Below, one piece after another: positions 21,715-33,849 of a stretch of DNA of 64,000 nt. This DNA is from Aspergillus flavus. Its lineage: Eukaryota > Ascomycota > Eurotiomycetes > Eurotiales > Aspergillaceae. The notes beneath the pieces are model-generated. The model saw only the letters and a program-made list of their open reading frames with translations, was not told where the DNA came from and made no database searches. The stretch spans positions 620,001-684,000 of the forward strand of contig NC_092407.1 of NCBI RefSeq assembly GCF_009017415.1, given 5' to 3'. The translations under genes were made by a program, and so were the position numbers. Every line of letters begins with the position of its first letter. The first letter of the stretch is position 1.

Positions 21715-24700
21715 CTAAAATTCCGATTCGAGGCTCTTCAACTGTGAAGAGAAGGTCTTTCGAACCCACTCCATGTAGGCCTTCCATTTGTGATGCTCAC
21801 CGGACGTTTCGGCATTGGGAAACGCCTTGCTCAGCTCTCGAGTAATCTTCAGAACACCCATCGATGCTTCCTGTGCTTTTTCAAGTTCTTGCTTCACGGC
21901 ATTATCCTTTGGTTTGAAGGATAGTACGACGCTGTAACGCTCTGAGAGAGCATCCAGAGACCTCTGCGTCTCCTCTGGGGCTAGGTTGATTAGTTTGGAA
22001 GTCATAAGGTTGCAGATTGTGCGAATATCTTGCTCATCATCAATTCCGGCTAATATGCGTTCGAAGAATTCAGAGATATGCGACAAAGAGAAAGTTGTGT
22101 CTAAGGAGGCATAAAGTGTTTCGTAGGCACTCTGTTTCTATAATCAGAATATGCATACAGCAAAGTAGGTCCGTGTTACTCACCTTTCGCAACTCAAGAC
22201 CGTCGTCAACTCTATGCTTGAATGGACCCATTTGCACTTCACGGATCAGTTCTGGTTTGATCTGTGTGTCACCAAACACGGCAGGTAGAAGTTCGTTAAG
22301 GTGAGGGAGGATAATATCCATCTTGTTATGAATAGCAGAGTTGAGGGTTGTCAAGGCAAGTCGGTGATTTTCCAAGTCACGATCACTGAGCATATTGACC
22401 AAAAGTGGGACGATCAACGGTCTCAATACATCGTTGTAGGTATCTCTTGAGTCTGACAGGGTATAACGGAATGCAGAGATCACCACCCCACGAATTGTCG
22501 GGTCCGAGTTAGACAGGCATTCCTGAGAGGTTCACATTAGCGGGTGTAGCCCTTCAAAGATGGATGATTGATAATACCTGGAAATGCGGTATGTAAGCTA
22601 CAGGATCAATTAGTGCTAGTCGACCAACGCACTCGGCTCCGACGGCTCGGTTGTCTTCTTCTTCAGAGACATTGAGGAGAGCCTGCCATAGCTTGAGTGC
22701 AGAGGGGGCAACATCTGGGCGAACAATCTCGGGGTGCTGAAGCAGTTCTTTTACCGAGTGAAGTAGCAGGTAGCTTTGATGGTTGGGCTTTTCTAGTCCA
22801 CTCATGATAGTGGGCAAATAAGTCTTCACATTACCCGCGGCTGCATTTCCTAAGGCAGTGGCTGCAGCCAGGCGAACTTTGTCAGACTTCGAATCGAAGT
22901 GAGTTATGAATAGCTCCGGTGTCAACGAGCACTCATGGCCCATTCGTAGGCCGATTTCTCCGAGAATAGCAAGCGCAAGACATTTGCGTTGGGCATCTTG
23001 TGCGGTTTGCAACTCTTTGAGGAAATCATCCATCTTGACGCCCAGCTTGGATCCGCCGTGAACTAAGAGTGTTCCAATGGCCCTTCCAACAACAGATGTG
23101 TCGCCGTTAATGCCTACATCACGCAGAAGTTTCTTCATTAAAACTGCACCTGCACCTTCCTCTCCAACGACTTTGACGAGAAGTAGCAACGCCTTCAAAA
23201 CAGTACCAACAAGTGAAGAGAGGACGATTGAGCAAAGAGCTGAAACTAAAGCCTCGTTTACGAGAAGCTCTGCGTTTCCGGGAATCAATTTCGCAAGGAT
23301 GATGAGAGCAGGAGCGAGGAAGTGGAAGTCTTCGGCGTTGATAAGAGGCAACAAGCAATCCTCTAATTCCTTCATAGTCTTCCCATCGTAATGTACTCTG
23401 GTCTTGGAATTCATAGCTAAACTGCGTAAAGCTTCTAAGCTGGCACCTCGGAGTACTCGATCTGACTTACGTAGCTGAGCCCCAAGCTCTGTGGTGACTT
23501 CGCCGACCCACGCCGCAGTGACATCTGTCTTCCTATCACACAGGACAGCAACGTCGTCAACAGCACGCACAGCCGCAAGTCGCGTAGTTTCATTCTTTAG
23601 GCGGTCTACCAACACGGCAAGTCCCTTTGACCGTCGGTCGAGCGAGATGAAAGCGGAACCTTTCTCTCCTGATGTTCGTGCCAGAAGAACCCCGAATACA
23701 TGAATGGCACGTTGGCGAACTTCCAGGTCGGCGCTCGTATCCGTAATGCGACTATGAACAACATCGTACAGCTTTTCCAATTGTGATGCAAGATCCTGAG
23801 ATGAAGCGGACACCCGGGGCGGAGTGAGGGCTTTCACTATCTGCTCGACAGCCCCGAGCGCTTCGCTACTCACCTTATAGTTTCTATCATTGACGGCACC
23901 AATGACACCAGGGATCAATGCGATTAAGAAAGGCAAAAGGGCATCAGACGTGTGTGTCTCCGCAACTGCAGCAATGAGACTCAACGTTTCGATCTGGAGA
24001 GTCCCTGCACTGGCTGTAGCTCCAGCTGCTGTGGATGAGGTTCCTGCTGGAGACGATGACTTGAGCACATCGGCTATTGGGTCTTCGATTTGTTGGAGAT
24101 GATCAGCTAGACCACCATACCGCACGAGGGCCAAATTTTTAAGCAATACAATGATAGCTTGCTTTAGTGGCACAGAAGCCTGTTTCCACATCTTTACAAG
24201 GCTTTGCACGACGAGGGGCACCGAGCGCGCCAGATCGGCTTGGGGGCCAGATTTTGGTGAGGATGGAGCAATGACGGGCGTACCGGCTGCAGATGAGGTG
24301 CCAATGCTTGGTTCAAAGTCGATCATACTAGCGTCGCTATCCTGCCTCCTTCTCTTTCTCGAGTTCTTCGATCCGCCCACCGATTCGAGGAAGCCATTTG
24401 ATGTGATTATCATAACATCTTCGCCTGTCTTACGTACGAGGGCAGTCATCGTCGAAACTACCTCCAGCTTCACGCTTTCTTCTCTTTCTTTACTGAACCG
24501 GGCAATGAGGGCAGGTGCGATTTGCTGGTACAAGGAAGACTCATCCAACGCACGACCCCGCCCGTAGGTTGAGATGACGGTGAAAAGCAGCTTCGCAGCA
24601 CATCGGCGTACTTTCCAGCTCATGTCATCAACATCACTGTAGCCACCTTCCTCCTCGAAATCTTCGAATTCGTCGTCATCCAAATCGGGTTCCTCCGTCC

Positions 24701-24932
24701 CATCGTCCTCGGAGCCATCATCCTGAGTACCACCCATTTCCTCATCTTCTTCCATCTCAGCGACATTGGGATCATACTTGAGGAATCTAAGGGCGGATTT
24801 GATCGTATTTTGCAAGTAAGGCTGCATCCTCTGGCCGCAGGAGCTTATCAAAGCTTCTAGCGTCACCAAGGCGGTCTCGCGGAGCTCATCCGCTTGGGGA
24901 TCGTGCTCGTCATCCTGGGAAAAAGACGACAT
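21715..24932 (-). CDS. candA-C: CandA-C, C-terminal part of CAND1 (cullin substrate-receptor exchange factor)
   Basis: HEAT-repeat protein equivalent to CAND1 from about human residue 265 to the end. CAND1 wraps unneddylated cullin-RING ligases and swaps their substrate receptors. Exons 24932-22578, 22522-22184 and 22137-21715 give 1038 residues; the ATG (MSSFSQDD) has no splice acceptor upstream that would allow an earlier start. The first block, DELRETALVTLEALISSCG, aligns with human DDELREYCFQAFESFVRRC. The acidic loop before DDMSWKVRRCAAKLL is present, as in CAND1. Then come a basic RKRRR segment and repeats ending in the LLxxLLP and ETLYASLDTTFS region near the C-terminus that contacts the cullin. 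The N-terminal 260-odd residues of a normal CAND1 are absent here and are encoded by the separate gene at 54079. The next gene upstream, snm1, is on the same strand with a poly-A tract between. Confidence 0.93.
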
Positions 24933-25171
24933 CACAAGCGTTTCGTAACAGTCCAAAAAATAAAATATGTATTATGTTAGGTGAAAGGTAATCTTAAAGA
25001 GGTAGTTGTTTAGGGGGAACACTAGTATGTTGTGAACCAACACCCAAAACTAATCAATCAGTTGACGTGAGGCGGAGCTGGGCTCTGGAGAGCTCTGGCC
25101 GATAAAGAAGACCCCGCGCTAGACTCCAAACGATATCGGAATAATTACCGCCGATAATCCGATCTTGACAT

Positions 25172-25195
25172 AAAAAAAAAAAAAAAAAAAAAAAA
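25172..25195. repeat. Poly-A run of 24
   Basis: Uninterrupted A24 (T24 on the minus strand), 21 bases past the snm1 stop and about 240 bases upstream of the candA-C start. Such runs vary in length and may act as a nucleosome-excluding promoter element for candA-C on the minus strand. No target-site duplication or element body was seen, so a retroposed tail is unlikely. Confidence 0.8.
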
Positions 25196-25216
25196 GCTAA
25201 TCATGCAGCAAGCTGT

Positions 25217-25780
25217 CTACTGCTGGAGGAAGTCAAACAAATCCAGAGAAGAACTAGCCCGAGATTGTTGCTTAGACGCCAATAGCGCTTGCAATCCACC
25301 CTGTTTTCTTGCCTTGGCTCGTTTCTTGCTGCTCGCATTGTCGGCTGTCTTACTAGTATGCTTAGTCTCGGTTGAATCAGGTTGTTGTACTGCAGTAAGA
25401 GCTGTTGGAGGTGTAGAGTCTATTGCTGCAGCCATTTTAGACGAAGCATTAGGGCGAACAGGCTCCTTTCGAGACGGTTTCACTGTCCGCCGACGGCAGC
25501 GCAGGCACTTGTAGACAATGGCTCCGTCTGAGGCTGCCGAGGAGCGTTTTATGATTTTCTTTTTGATATGAATGGTTTTAGTGGACTCAGGGGCTCGGAT
25601 GCTGCCGCAAGCCCCACAAGAAGCTTCTTGTTGTCTCTGGTTTAAGGGTCTGCTTTCGTCGTAAAAGATTTTGTTATGTACGGTCATTAGATGAGCCGCA
25701 GTGGAAGGGCTGAGAGAATCCAGCGAGCTGGCGGCATCCTTGAGAAAGCCCAATCGAGTGGCATGATCGCTAAAAGGCAT
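25217..25780 (-). CDS. snm1: RNase MRP subunit Snm1-like (Rpr2/Rpp21/Snm1 family)
   Basis: Zinc-binding subunit of the RNase MRP or RNase P ribonucleoprotein, which processes rRNA and tRNA precursors. Single exon, 187 residues from ATG 25780. An N-terminal helical region (RLGFLKDAASSLDSLSPSTA, then HLMTVHNKIFYD) matches Snm1-type proteins. It is followed by two CxxC pairs, SCGACG at about residues 55-60 and KCLRCRRR at about 91-98, which together would bind one zinc. The rest is basic and low complexity (KKRAKARKQ), and the C-terminus has a conserved-looking GLQALLASKQQ and a LDLFDFLQQ end. Snm1 is favoured over Rpr2 because of the SPSTAAHL motif and C-terminal shape; the distinction is not certain. 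Divergent from dbr1, another RNA-processing gene. Confidence 0.8.
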   Translation of the reverse strand: MPFSDHATRLGFLKDAASSLDSLSPSTAAHLMTVHNKIFYDESRPLNQRQQEASCGACGSIRAPESTKTIHIKKKIIKRSSAASDGAIVYKCLRCRRRTVKPSRKEPVRPNASSKMAAAIDSTPPTALTAVQQPDSTETKHTSKTADNASSKKRAKARKQGGLQALLASKQQSRASSSLDLFDFLQQ

Positions 25781-26224
25781 GGCTGATATGAAGAGAACAA
25801 TATCATTGACTAGTAACAAAGATTTGCAGATGTGAACTGAGTGAAAGCTCGGAATGTATACTATGATCTTCAAAGGGAGCTGAAATTGATCATTGGACGG
25901 ATAGATTTGTTGCAGAGCGGCAACAGCCAATTAAGTTAATTTTAGTGCAACCAATACAAACCCGCCGACTTTGTCGTTGTCCTTCACTCTTCTTCATATC
26001 CCCCATTCTTCTCAAGCTCACAAGCATCCTCACTTCTCCTCAGTTTCCTTTGTGTTTCTTTCTCTGATCTTGACATTTAGTTACTGTCTTTTCAAGAGTT
26101 GAGAATAATGCAAACCGGCCTCGTTTCTTTCACTTTGTACTGAGAGCTGGGCCACTTTTTAGTTGGAATTAAGTTGCTTTTTTCGGCATCAATCTTCATC
26201 TACTCGGCTCAGCAGTGTAACGCC
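25781..26224. promoter_or_regulatory. Bidirectional promoter, snm1 / dbr1
   Basis: The 444 bases between the two start codons serve both genes. The part nearer dbr1 is strongly pyrimidine-rich (about 25975-26100), typical of fungal housekeeping leaders. No specific factor site was identified. Confidence 0.5.
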
Positions 26225-28605
26225 ATGGCACCAGAACTCAATTCTGCGTCGATTCGGGTCGCCTTTGAAGGCTGTGTAAGTATTCCTATCATACATTACT
26301 GGATATTGACATATTTTTCAAAAGTCAGTTCTACTACGATGCTAATACAACGCCAACGTTAGGGACATGGCTGTCTTCATGACATATACGCATCAGTGGA
26401 GAAGGCTGCTACGTTGAAGGGCTGGGATGGTGTTGACCTTCTGATCATTGGCGGCGATTTTCAGGTATGATCACTACCTCTATTCAATATTTTAGGTACT
26501 AACACCCCCACCAGGCCGTCAGAAACTCTCATGATATGGCTTGTATGTCTGTACCACAAAAGTTCAAGGAGCTGGGAGACTTCCATGAATACTACAGCGG
26601 GAAACGTACAGCTCCTTACTTAACCATCTTTATCGGCGGCAATCATGAGGCTGGTAACCACCTATTTGAGCTCTACTACGGCGGATGGGTCGCTCCCAAC
26701 ATTTACTACATGGGAGCGGCAAATGTCATTCGCTGTGGCCCTTTACGTATTGCAGGTATGTCTGGCATTTGGAAAGCTTATGATTATCGAAAGCCACACT
26801 TCGAACGGCTTCCATACAACCGAGATGAAATCCAGTCTATCTATCATATCAGAGAGCTGGATGTTCGCAAGTTACTCCAAATTCGCACCCAGGTCGACCT
26901 TGGCCTTTCACATGACTGGCCGAAGCAAATTGAAAACTATGGCGACTATAACACACTGTTCAGAGTCAAGAAAGGGTTCCGGCAGGATTCTCAGACAGGT
27001 AGACTAGGCAATTTGGCGGCGAAATTTGTTCTGGATCGTCTACGCCCAGCGCACTGGTTTTCTGCTCACTTGCACGTGAGATTCGTCGCGACCCTGGAGC
27101 ATGGAGATTATATAATCCCGGAGCATCCAGGTGCCAAACGACAAGCGGCTGCTTCCCAGGGAAGTACATCTCATGCCCTAAATGCTTCAAATTTGTTTGG
27201 GTTCGACGGCGCTCTTGTCACGTCATTGCTTGGTGAAAATGGGAAGGCAAGTAGCCAGATTTTGCCAGCGCGTACCACAAACGAGACTCTAGATAGTGCT
27301 ACCCCAGCTCATGTTTTTCAGACTGAAGGTGACTCCTCGGGGCACCAGCACCAGCAGTCGGCACAGTCATCAGTAGACTCTACGACACAAGGTATTGTGA
27401 ACGACATTGATATGCAGCAACCAGACCCAATTCAGGAAGGCAATGAAGACACTCAAAGTAAGATATCGGCCTGGAACGAGTTCCATACGGTTGCGGCTAA
27501 GAATGAAGCGATCGAAAACTCCCGTTGCCTCATGGAACACCAGGGAGTTGTCCCCGAAGTTCAGCATAACCTAACCTGGAGAAGGGTCGATATCGGTGAG
27601 GATGGAGTTGGTCGTCAGGTCGTCGGAGTGGAGAGGGATGCATGTGCCGAGACTGCGGTGAACAAAAAGCAGAAGCTGCAACATGAGACCAAACCCGTGA
27701 AAAATTCGGACGAAATTGACTTGGACCTGGATAGCGACTCTGGTGAAGATGCCGCTGCAGATACCGCTCCTGAAGTAGAGTCGCGGGCCATGGATCAATC
27801 GACCTCAGCGGCTAACATCAATAAAAGTCCTACTGATAGCATTGTCAAACCTGCAGAAGGCGTCGAAAAAGACACAGGAGATATCTCTGAAGAAGTGCGG
27901 AGCCAACTTCCTGCTGGTTTTGCACGACCTCCACCGCAAGCCTACGCGGTTAATGGGCCTTTGCCAGAGTCTATCTCCAACAAGACCACACACTTTCTTG
28001 CTTTGGACAAATGTCTCCCGAACCGAGAATTTCTTCAACTTGTTGAATTTAGCACTATTTCAGATCTCGAAGGTGCCCAGTGCGAGCGTCCTTATCGCTT
28101 GCAGTATGATAAGGAATGGCTTGCTATCACACGTGTGTTCGCAAACGACCTTCAGCTGGGCGATGCGACCGCTAAACCAGCTGCTGATAAAGGTGACACC
28201 GTTTACGAACCCCAGATCATCGAGGAAGAAAAGTGGGTAGAGGAACACATTGTAAAGCCCGGGAAAATGGGTATCCCAGAGAATTTCGTTCCAACGGCCC
28301 CGCCCTACGACTCGGCGGTTCCTATCACCACAGAAGAGATGCCGCCAGAATACAATAACCCTCAAACCGCTCAATTTTGCGAGCTAATTGGTATTGAGAA
28401 CAAGTTCCACCTCAGCGATGAAGAACGTGAAGCTCGCATGGCCGCCGGCCCACGACCCGTTGAGTCCAGACAGAACTTCTCCCGGTATCCTCGTCGCGAT
28501 GGTGGTCATGGACATGGACGTGGCAGAGGGGGCGGTAGAGGTGGCAGAGGTGGTGGCCGTCCCTGGGGACGCGGACGCGGACGCGGACGAGCAGCGCCCT
28601 ACTAA
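26225..28605 (+). CDS. dbr1: RNA lariat debranching enzyme Dbr1
   Basis: Metallophosphoesterase that hydrolyses the 2'-5' bond of intron lariats. Exons 26225-26275, 26363-26464 and 26515-28605 give 747 residues. The catalytic domain (about 1-250) is textbook: EGCGHGCLHDIY, LLIIGGDFQAVRN, the GGNHEAGNH motif, GGWVAPNIYYMG, SGIWKAYDYRKPH and the late PAHWFSAHLHVRF, supplying the metal ligands. A long acidic, Glu/Asp- and Ser-rich linker follows, then the conserved Dbr1 C-terminal domain around residues 450-560 (THFLALDKCLPNREFLQ, YDKEWLAI). The last 45 residues are an RGG/GRGRG tail ending RGRGRAAPY. Yeast and human Dbr1 are 405 and 544 residues, so this protein is long because of the linker and tail. 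The RGG tail suggests extra RNA binding (inferred). Confidence 0.95.
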
Positions 28606-28891
28606 TTAGCCATCCATGAATAGTCTTTGAACTTTCTCTATGATGTTTGCGTGTCTATTTGCGGGAATACCCTCGTGGGAACATGTTGCATAAACTTTAA
28701 CATCTCTGACGACAATTGTGCACGATGGATTTCCTATTTTCTGAAATGCCTGACTAGTGACTCTTCAAGTCTGCATGTTCTAGCATAAAATCTGAGATAT
28801 CAAGCTTGACCACTCTATTTTCAACTTTTTTACCAGTAATAGACATATCTTCTCATGATATAGACAAACGTCTCGCAAACATCGCAGTAGC

Positions 28892-31800
28892 TCATTCAAT
28901 TTCTTCAATTCTAGGCCGTCCGCTTCCTTGTCTTCCTGCAAGAGGATCGATCTGAAGGCCAGCAATTCGATCCCCAAGTTCCAGTCTTGGCTCATTTTCA
29001 CCTTCCCTATCGTGAGCTCCAATTCCCCACAACAAGGATTTTTCTACCCAAGCCTCCAAACTCTCAATCAATACGCGAATATGGCCACGGACAATGGTAT
29101 CTGTTTCACGGCTTTCGACAAACGCTAGTGTCCGCAGCATATGCGGAATGTTACCTATGGTCGAAGGTCCACGGCTGCTAGCGTTCTCATCCTTCCAAGA
29201 CATGCCACCGGCCGAGTCATCCGCAAGTGAAAACCCAAAACCGAGAGCCTGGCTTCCGCGAGTCTCCCGGGTGGTATCGAGCGCCTTGAGGATATCAAGA
29301 AGCAGGACAACACTTGCTCGTCGGAGAATCGCAGACTCGGGCTCTTGCTCGAGGGTAAGAGTCGCAAGCGCAAGATCAACAGCTGAAGAAGCCACTGAAG
29401 GTCCAAGACCAGCAATATTAGTCTGAACTGCAGTGGCCAGGATAGACAGCGCAGATGCACGAGCTCGTAGGTCATCTGGCTCATCATCTGCCGAGGCGCC
29501 CGCAGCCCAGGCGGCGATGATATTAGCGGAATGGGCGGCTTGTTCAGGAGACTCGGACTCTGAACCTTCTTCTTCATCTTCTTGTAATTTTGCTGCTGGT
29601 GAGGGTGAGGAGATCTTCCAGCCTGATGGCATTGCAGGTTCCTTGTTTCGCCGTTCTTCGCGCTCCTTCTGTCGTTTCTCTTTTTCGAGCTGTTGTTTGC
29701 GGCGCTTTTGGGTCTCTGGCTTTTGGGATCGTCGCCCTGCGACTGCGATCATGCCATCACCTAGGACCTTTGCTGTCTCTCCGGTTAATGATTGGCCGAG
29801 GTCTTGGACAGTTCGTAAAAGAGATTCTCCGATCTTGAGTCTCTGGTCGAGATTAGTTGTTTCATTTCTGTCTGTGTAACGATCGACTAGTGTTTTGACG
29901 ACTGTGCGTGGGTGTCTTGAGGCTAATGTGCCTATCAGCTTTATTGCATTCAGGTAGATAAACTCGTCATTAGCGGCAGCTTCGGACGGATCTGTTATGA
30001 TAGATAGGAGGAGTGTTAATGTAGACGGTATGTCGAGGACGGGAGAGGATTTTTTAACCAAATCGGAGAGTAGTGAGAACCCTTCAGCTTGGACGGGAGG
30101 GAGATCAGAATTAAGATTGGTCAGAGCTCGGCGATGTGTTTCGAAATCAGATACTTCAGCATATGGTCGTTTCTGGCTCTGTTCTGTAGGTGACGTCATA
30201 TGAATCTCCAAAAGCATCGAGGAAGTTGTCCCTGGTTTAGCGAGTGACGGGGGAAGATAGGGGATTAGTTGGTCTAGTCGTGATTTGAGAGTTTCAAGTA
30301 CAGGCAAAGTATCTTCTGATGCCGAAAACTCGGGGGATGCGAGTACTGTGGAGAGTAAACTGAACACGGCCGGTAGAGATTCAGTTGAGTCTGACTCTTC
30401 TGCGTTGCCTTGTTCTGTATTTTCTTCCGCAGGGACAATGTTCGCCAGCGAGGAGAGTGATACCTTGCCAGTCCCTAAATCACCATCCCTTTTCTTTCGT
30501 GTACTTGCGCGATTGAACTCGCCGTCTATGATCTGTTTAATAAGCTCGAGTACTCTGAGAGGCCGACGAGAAAGGATGTCTTTGAAATTGTCTAGAAGTG
30601 TCTCGGCCAGTTTCGCGCTAACTAGCTTGCGTTCCATGCTCTCGGCCTCATTCGCGAGGCCAAGCTGGGGCTTATTAAAGGATCTCTCATTAACCGGAGT
30701 TGAAACGAGCCAGCTCTCGCTCACATATAAAAATATATCGCCGGTGCGCTCTTCACTGCTAGGATCAGCTCCCAGTAGGCCGACGAAAAGCTTAGCCCGA
30801 GACGCTAGAGTGTCTAGAAGTCGTACAATATTCAATCGATCTGATTTGGCAGTTTCGCGCTTAATCAACGAGAGCCCATGGGTTGGAACCACACTGTAAG
30901 TCCAGGTGGAACCTCCATCCCAGAGCAGATTATCAACCAGCTTTTTAAGTGGCTGTTCTCCGACCGATATAGCGAAGTAGGTTTGTAGCACTTCCATAAT
31001 CTTTTCATGAAGAGAATTGCGTTGTTGCTCTGAAGTACCACAAGCCAATCCCCAAAGTGGGACGAGTATTGGGTAAACAACCCTCTTTACGAGACTTGGG
31101 TTTGGAGGCTGAAGAACTAAACTTCTCAGCCTGTCAACTGCCAGCACCAACAAGGATTCAGGGACTAGGACTCGGTTTGGTAAGTCTTCGCCTGAAGCTG
31201 AGGACGACATCATCCAGTTTCTTGATGAATCATCCAATCCAGCGGTGAGTGTCTTGAAAAGCGGTTCCAGGAAGATAGAATGACCTATAGTTCCGGGGGC
31301 ACCGTAGGCACGCTTGCATAAAATCCCATTACCAACCACGTACGCCGCAGTCTTCCTCAAATCCGGATCATCTCCATCAATCAAAGCCAATAGTTGGGGT
31401 CCAATGATAGAGAAGTAGTCTACTGGGTCCAGTCCTTGTGGTACTGAGGATAAAAGGCGCGATGACTGCATGATCGCTTGCACTGTAAAGTGTGGGCCAT
31501 TTGATGTCTGGTCTTGGGACTCCTGACCTAGTGAAGGAGCAAGCTGTGAAGCTAAGAAGAGTATTGTTTGCAAAACTCCGTCCTGGCGTAAAGGGACTCG
31601 TGATATTTGACTTGAAACTATTGATTTAAACCACGGAGCTGTATCCGACTGAAGGAAGCTGGACAAGGTGGACAACAAAACCGGACTAGGTGTTCTACAA
31701 TATCTCAGCATGTGTGAAATCACGCAATAAGTTTGAACAAGACATACTCTTCAACTACCTTGGCGACCACATCCCGGTAGCGCTGTTTTTTATCTTGGGA

Positions 31801-32459
31801 TAAATGTTCTGCATTCGAGGCTAAGTCTGAGGCCGCACTGATTATATCGCTTAAGATACGGCCACGAATGACGGGTTGTATACTGCGTCGTTCGTCGCAA
31901 ATGATGTCTGAAAGTACGGACATTATGCGTTCTAGAAGCACTTCATTTTGTGGTTTGTTATTCGGGGGCTTCTGCGGTTGATGAGCAATAACACCGGCCG
32001 GCAGTACAGAAATCACTCTTTGCTGAAGAGGAATTCCTGCCCCAGATGAGAGAGATGGATATATTCCCTCTAAAGAAATTAGGTCCAGAAGGGCATGTAA
32101 CAGCCTGCGTCGCTTTGCGTCTTCCAAAGCGGCATCTTCCGACTCCCTAGGTTGCGGAAATCCTGCATCCTTTATTGGAGAGACAAATGCACTGTGGATA
32201 CGAGTCAGTATGTCTAAAGCCTTCCCGACAACAGCAGTCCTTGTTAGGTTTTCATCTAAGGCTTCATCTATCGAGTCCCCGCTCAATATCTTCAGTAATG
32301 AGCTTCCACGGGACTTTTGAAGCTCCTCTTGAATCTAGTTAGCGTATGAAGTCAATTTGAGTTATTTTACTTGGTGGGTTGCATACCCTTTTGAAGGACG
32401 GGATTTAGAAAACTGCCTGCGGCATCAAATGCGTCCCTTATCTGTTGTGTATCACACAT
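28892..32459 (-). CDS. rtp1: Rtp1/Tango6-type HEAT protein (RNA polymerase II nuclear import)
   Basis: Large alpha-solenoid protein related to yeast Rtp1, required for import of RNA polymerase II, and to metazoan Tango6. Exons 32459-32387, 32327-31748 and 31694-28892 give 1151 residues with exact phase closure; intron 1 uses a CAAG acceptor, chosen because it alone keeps the frame. Evidence for the family is the RTP1_C1 block ANDEFIYLNAIKLIGTLASR, then HPRTVVKTLVDRY at about residue 840, followed by KIGESLLRTVQDLGQ. A highly charged KRRKQQLEKEKRQKEREERR coiled segment comes next. The C-terminal RTP1_C2-like region contains LRRASVVLLLDILKALD and HIRVLIESLEAW. Convergent with dbr1 (286 bases between stops) and in tandem with the arrestin-like gene upstream. 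Confidence 0.85.
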
Positions 32460-32637
32460 GGTCTACTTATAGATAAATGGGTTTTAAATCCAGGTATCGT
32501 CATGGTTTACTTTGACATTGCTTATGCAGCAAATGGCGACGATCTACACGTGACCCGCACACTAGCTTCTTGCGCAGTAGCTTGATCAATCAATGGCACT
32601 ATACTAATTGTGGCTAGCTTATTTCCGAATTAAGATA

Positions 32638-33849
32638 TTAACATATTTGTAGCGGGATTGTCAATGATACTGTCGACGTCTTGCTTCGCTGCTCTTCCAC
32701 TACAAAACATAGTGATATTCTCAACGAATATGTTCTTGCAGCGAGGCAAGAGTAAAAGGTTGGGATTGAAGGAAGATGACTGGGGAAAGTAATTGGCATC
32801 TCCAATGTCGCAGTGTACTCTGTATCCCTAACACCAGGGTCTCTTCGCCAATGCAAGAACGCTAGAGTGGCTGGTTTCAGGCATATAGTGTGCTCGCGAT
32901 AGTCGTTGTGCCTGTCCCACGTTGACGGTTCTGTTAGATCAGGGAAGTCTGACCAAGGTGTCAGGCAAAAGCTAGTGAGAGCATTCAATTCAAGCTGTAT
33001 ACGAGAAAGTTTTGGTAAAGGGGACCGTGCAGTGGTGTTGCATTTCAAATTGATTTTGATTGGTCGCACAGCTGATATCTCCCCTTGATCTATTGACAGT
33101 TGTGTGGTCGTTTGCGCGGACAAAAGCCCTAGTCGTCTTCGGCAAAGGCCCCTGGTAATGTGTTTTTGCTGGCTCAGGCAGTAGAATTTGCTATTTTGGA
33201 GGACTAACAGCGGTGCTCGCTCAAGGCGTGGTGAGCGAATATGCACAGGCTGCGTCCAGTCTCCGATGGTCAACAATCTTCCGTGCTTTTGGCTTCTTTC
33301 CAAGATTTTGAATCTGACATGGTATTGTATGGCTATCGCCCTGGTTGTCATGTCTTCTGTCTGCTCATCATACCTTTGTGAGCTCTTTCTAAGGCTAGGA
33401 GGCAACTGCAGGTGTTCCCAATGAACCTTCTCGTGACGATGGTGTTTTTGACAAGCATATGGCAGCAACTCTGCAGGAACGACAAACTCGAAAGGCAGTC
33501 GATATTCTGTGCCAATTTGCAGTGCCTTGGACTTCTGACAAGCCATATCGTACAGTGGCTGATCCATTCGAAGAAACATTCTAGACGCCGTGGTCTGTGG
33601 AAGTGGTATGTTGGTTTCATTGGTGTCCACGCGCACTACAGTTTTACCTGTACTGGCTGTTATCTATCAAAGTCCGATCAATAGGAGTTTTAAATAAATA
33701 CCTTCAAAATATAGGCGTAGCTGATGTAGGGCAATATGTCTTCGAGGAGTAAAGAACACAGTTCCTTCAATTCTGTCGCCCGGTGTATAACTACTGGTGC
33801 TGTCTACCAAAGAGATTTGCACCTTTGCACATGGTCGCTTAAAAGTCAT
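32638..33849 (-). CDS. Arrestin-fold protein (alpha-arrestin-like)
   Basis: Alpha-arrestins in fungi adapt HECT ubiquitin ligases to membrane transporters and signalling proteins. Exons 33849-33702 and 33656-32638 give 388 residues; the intron is only 45 bases. The N-domain starts with VQISLVDSTSSYTPGDRIEG and TVFFTPRRHIALHQLRLYFE, the usual first arrestin strands, and includes LPFEFVVPAELLPYAC. The C-domain is inferred from IKINLKCNTTARSP and a late beta-rich stretch, TYSLRISLCFVVEEQ. I see no PPxY motif, which classical ligase-binding alpha-arrestins carry. That argues against a simple Rsp5 adaptor, or for binding through another protein. The exact subfamily is unknown. Confidence 0.7.

Noticed and set aside
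24933..24956. Eight-codon extension of CandA-C from an upstream TTG
   Set aside because: Non-ATG start without support; the ATG at 24932 fits the alignment with CAND1.
25172..25195. Poly-A run as the tail of a retroposed element
   Set aside because: No element body or flanking duplication is visible; it is better seen as a simple homopolymer.
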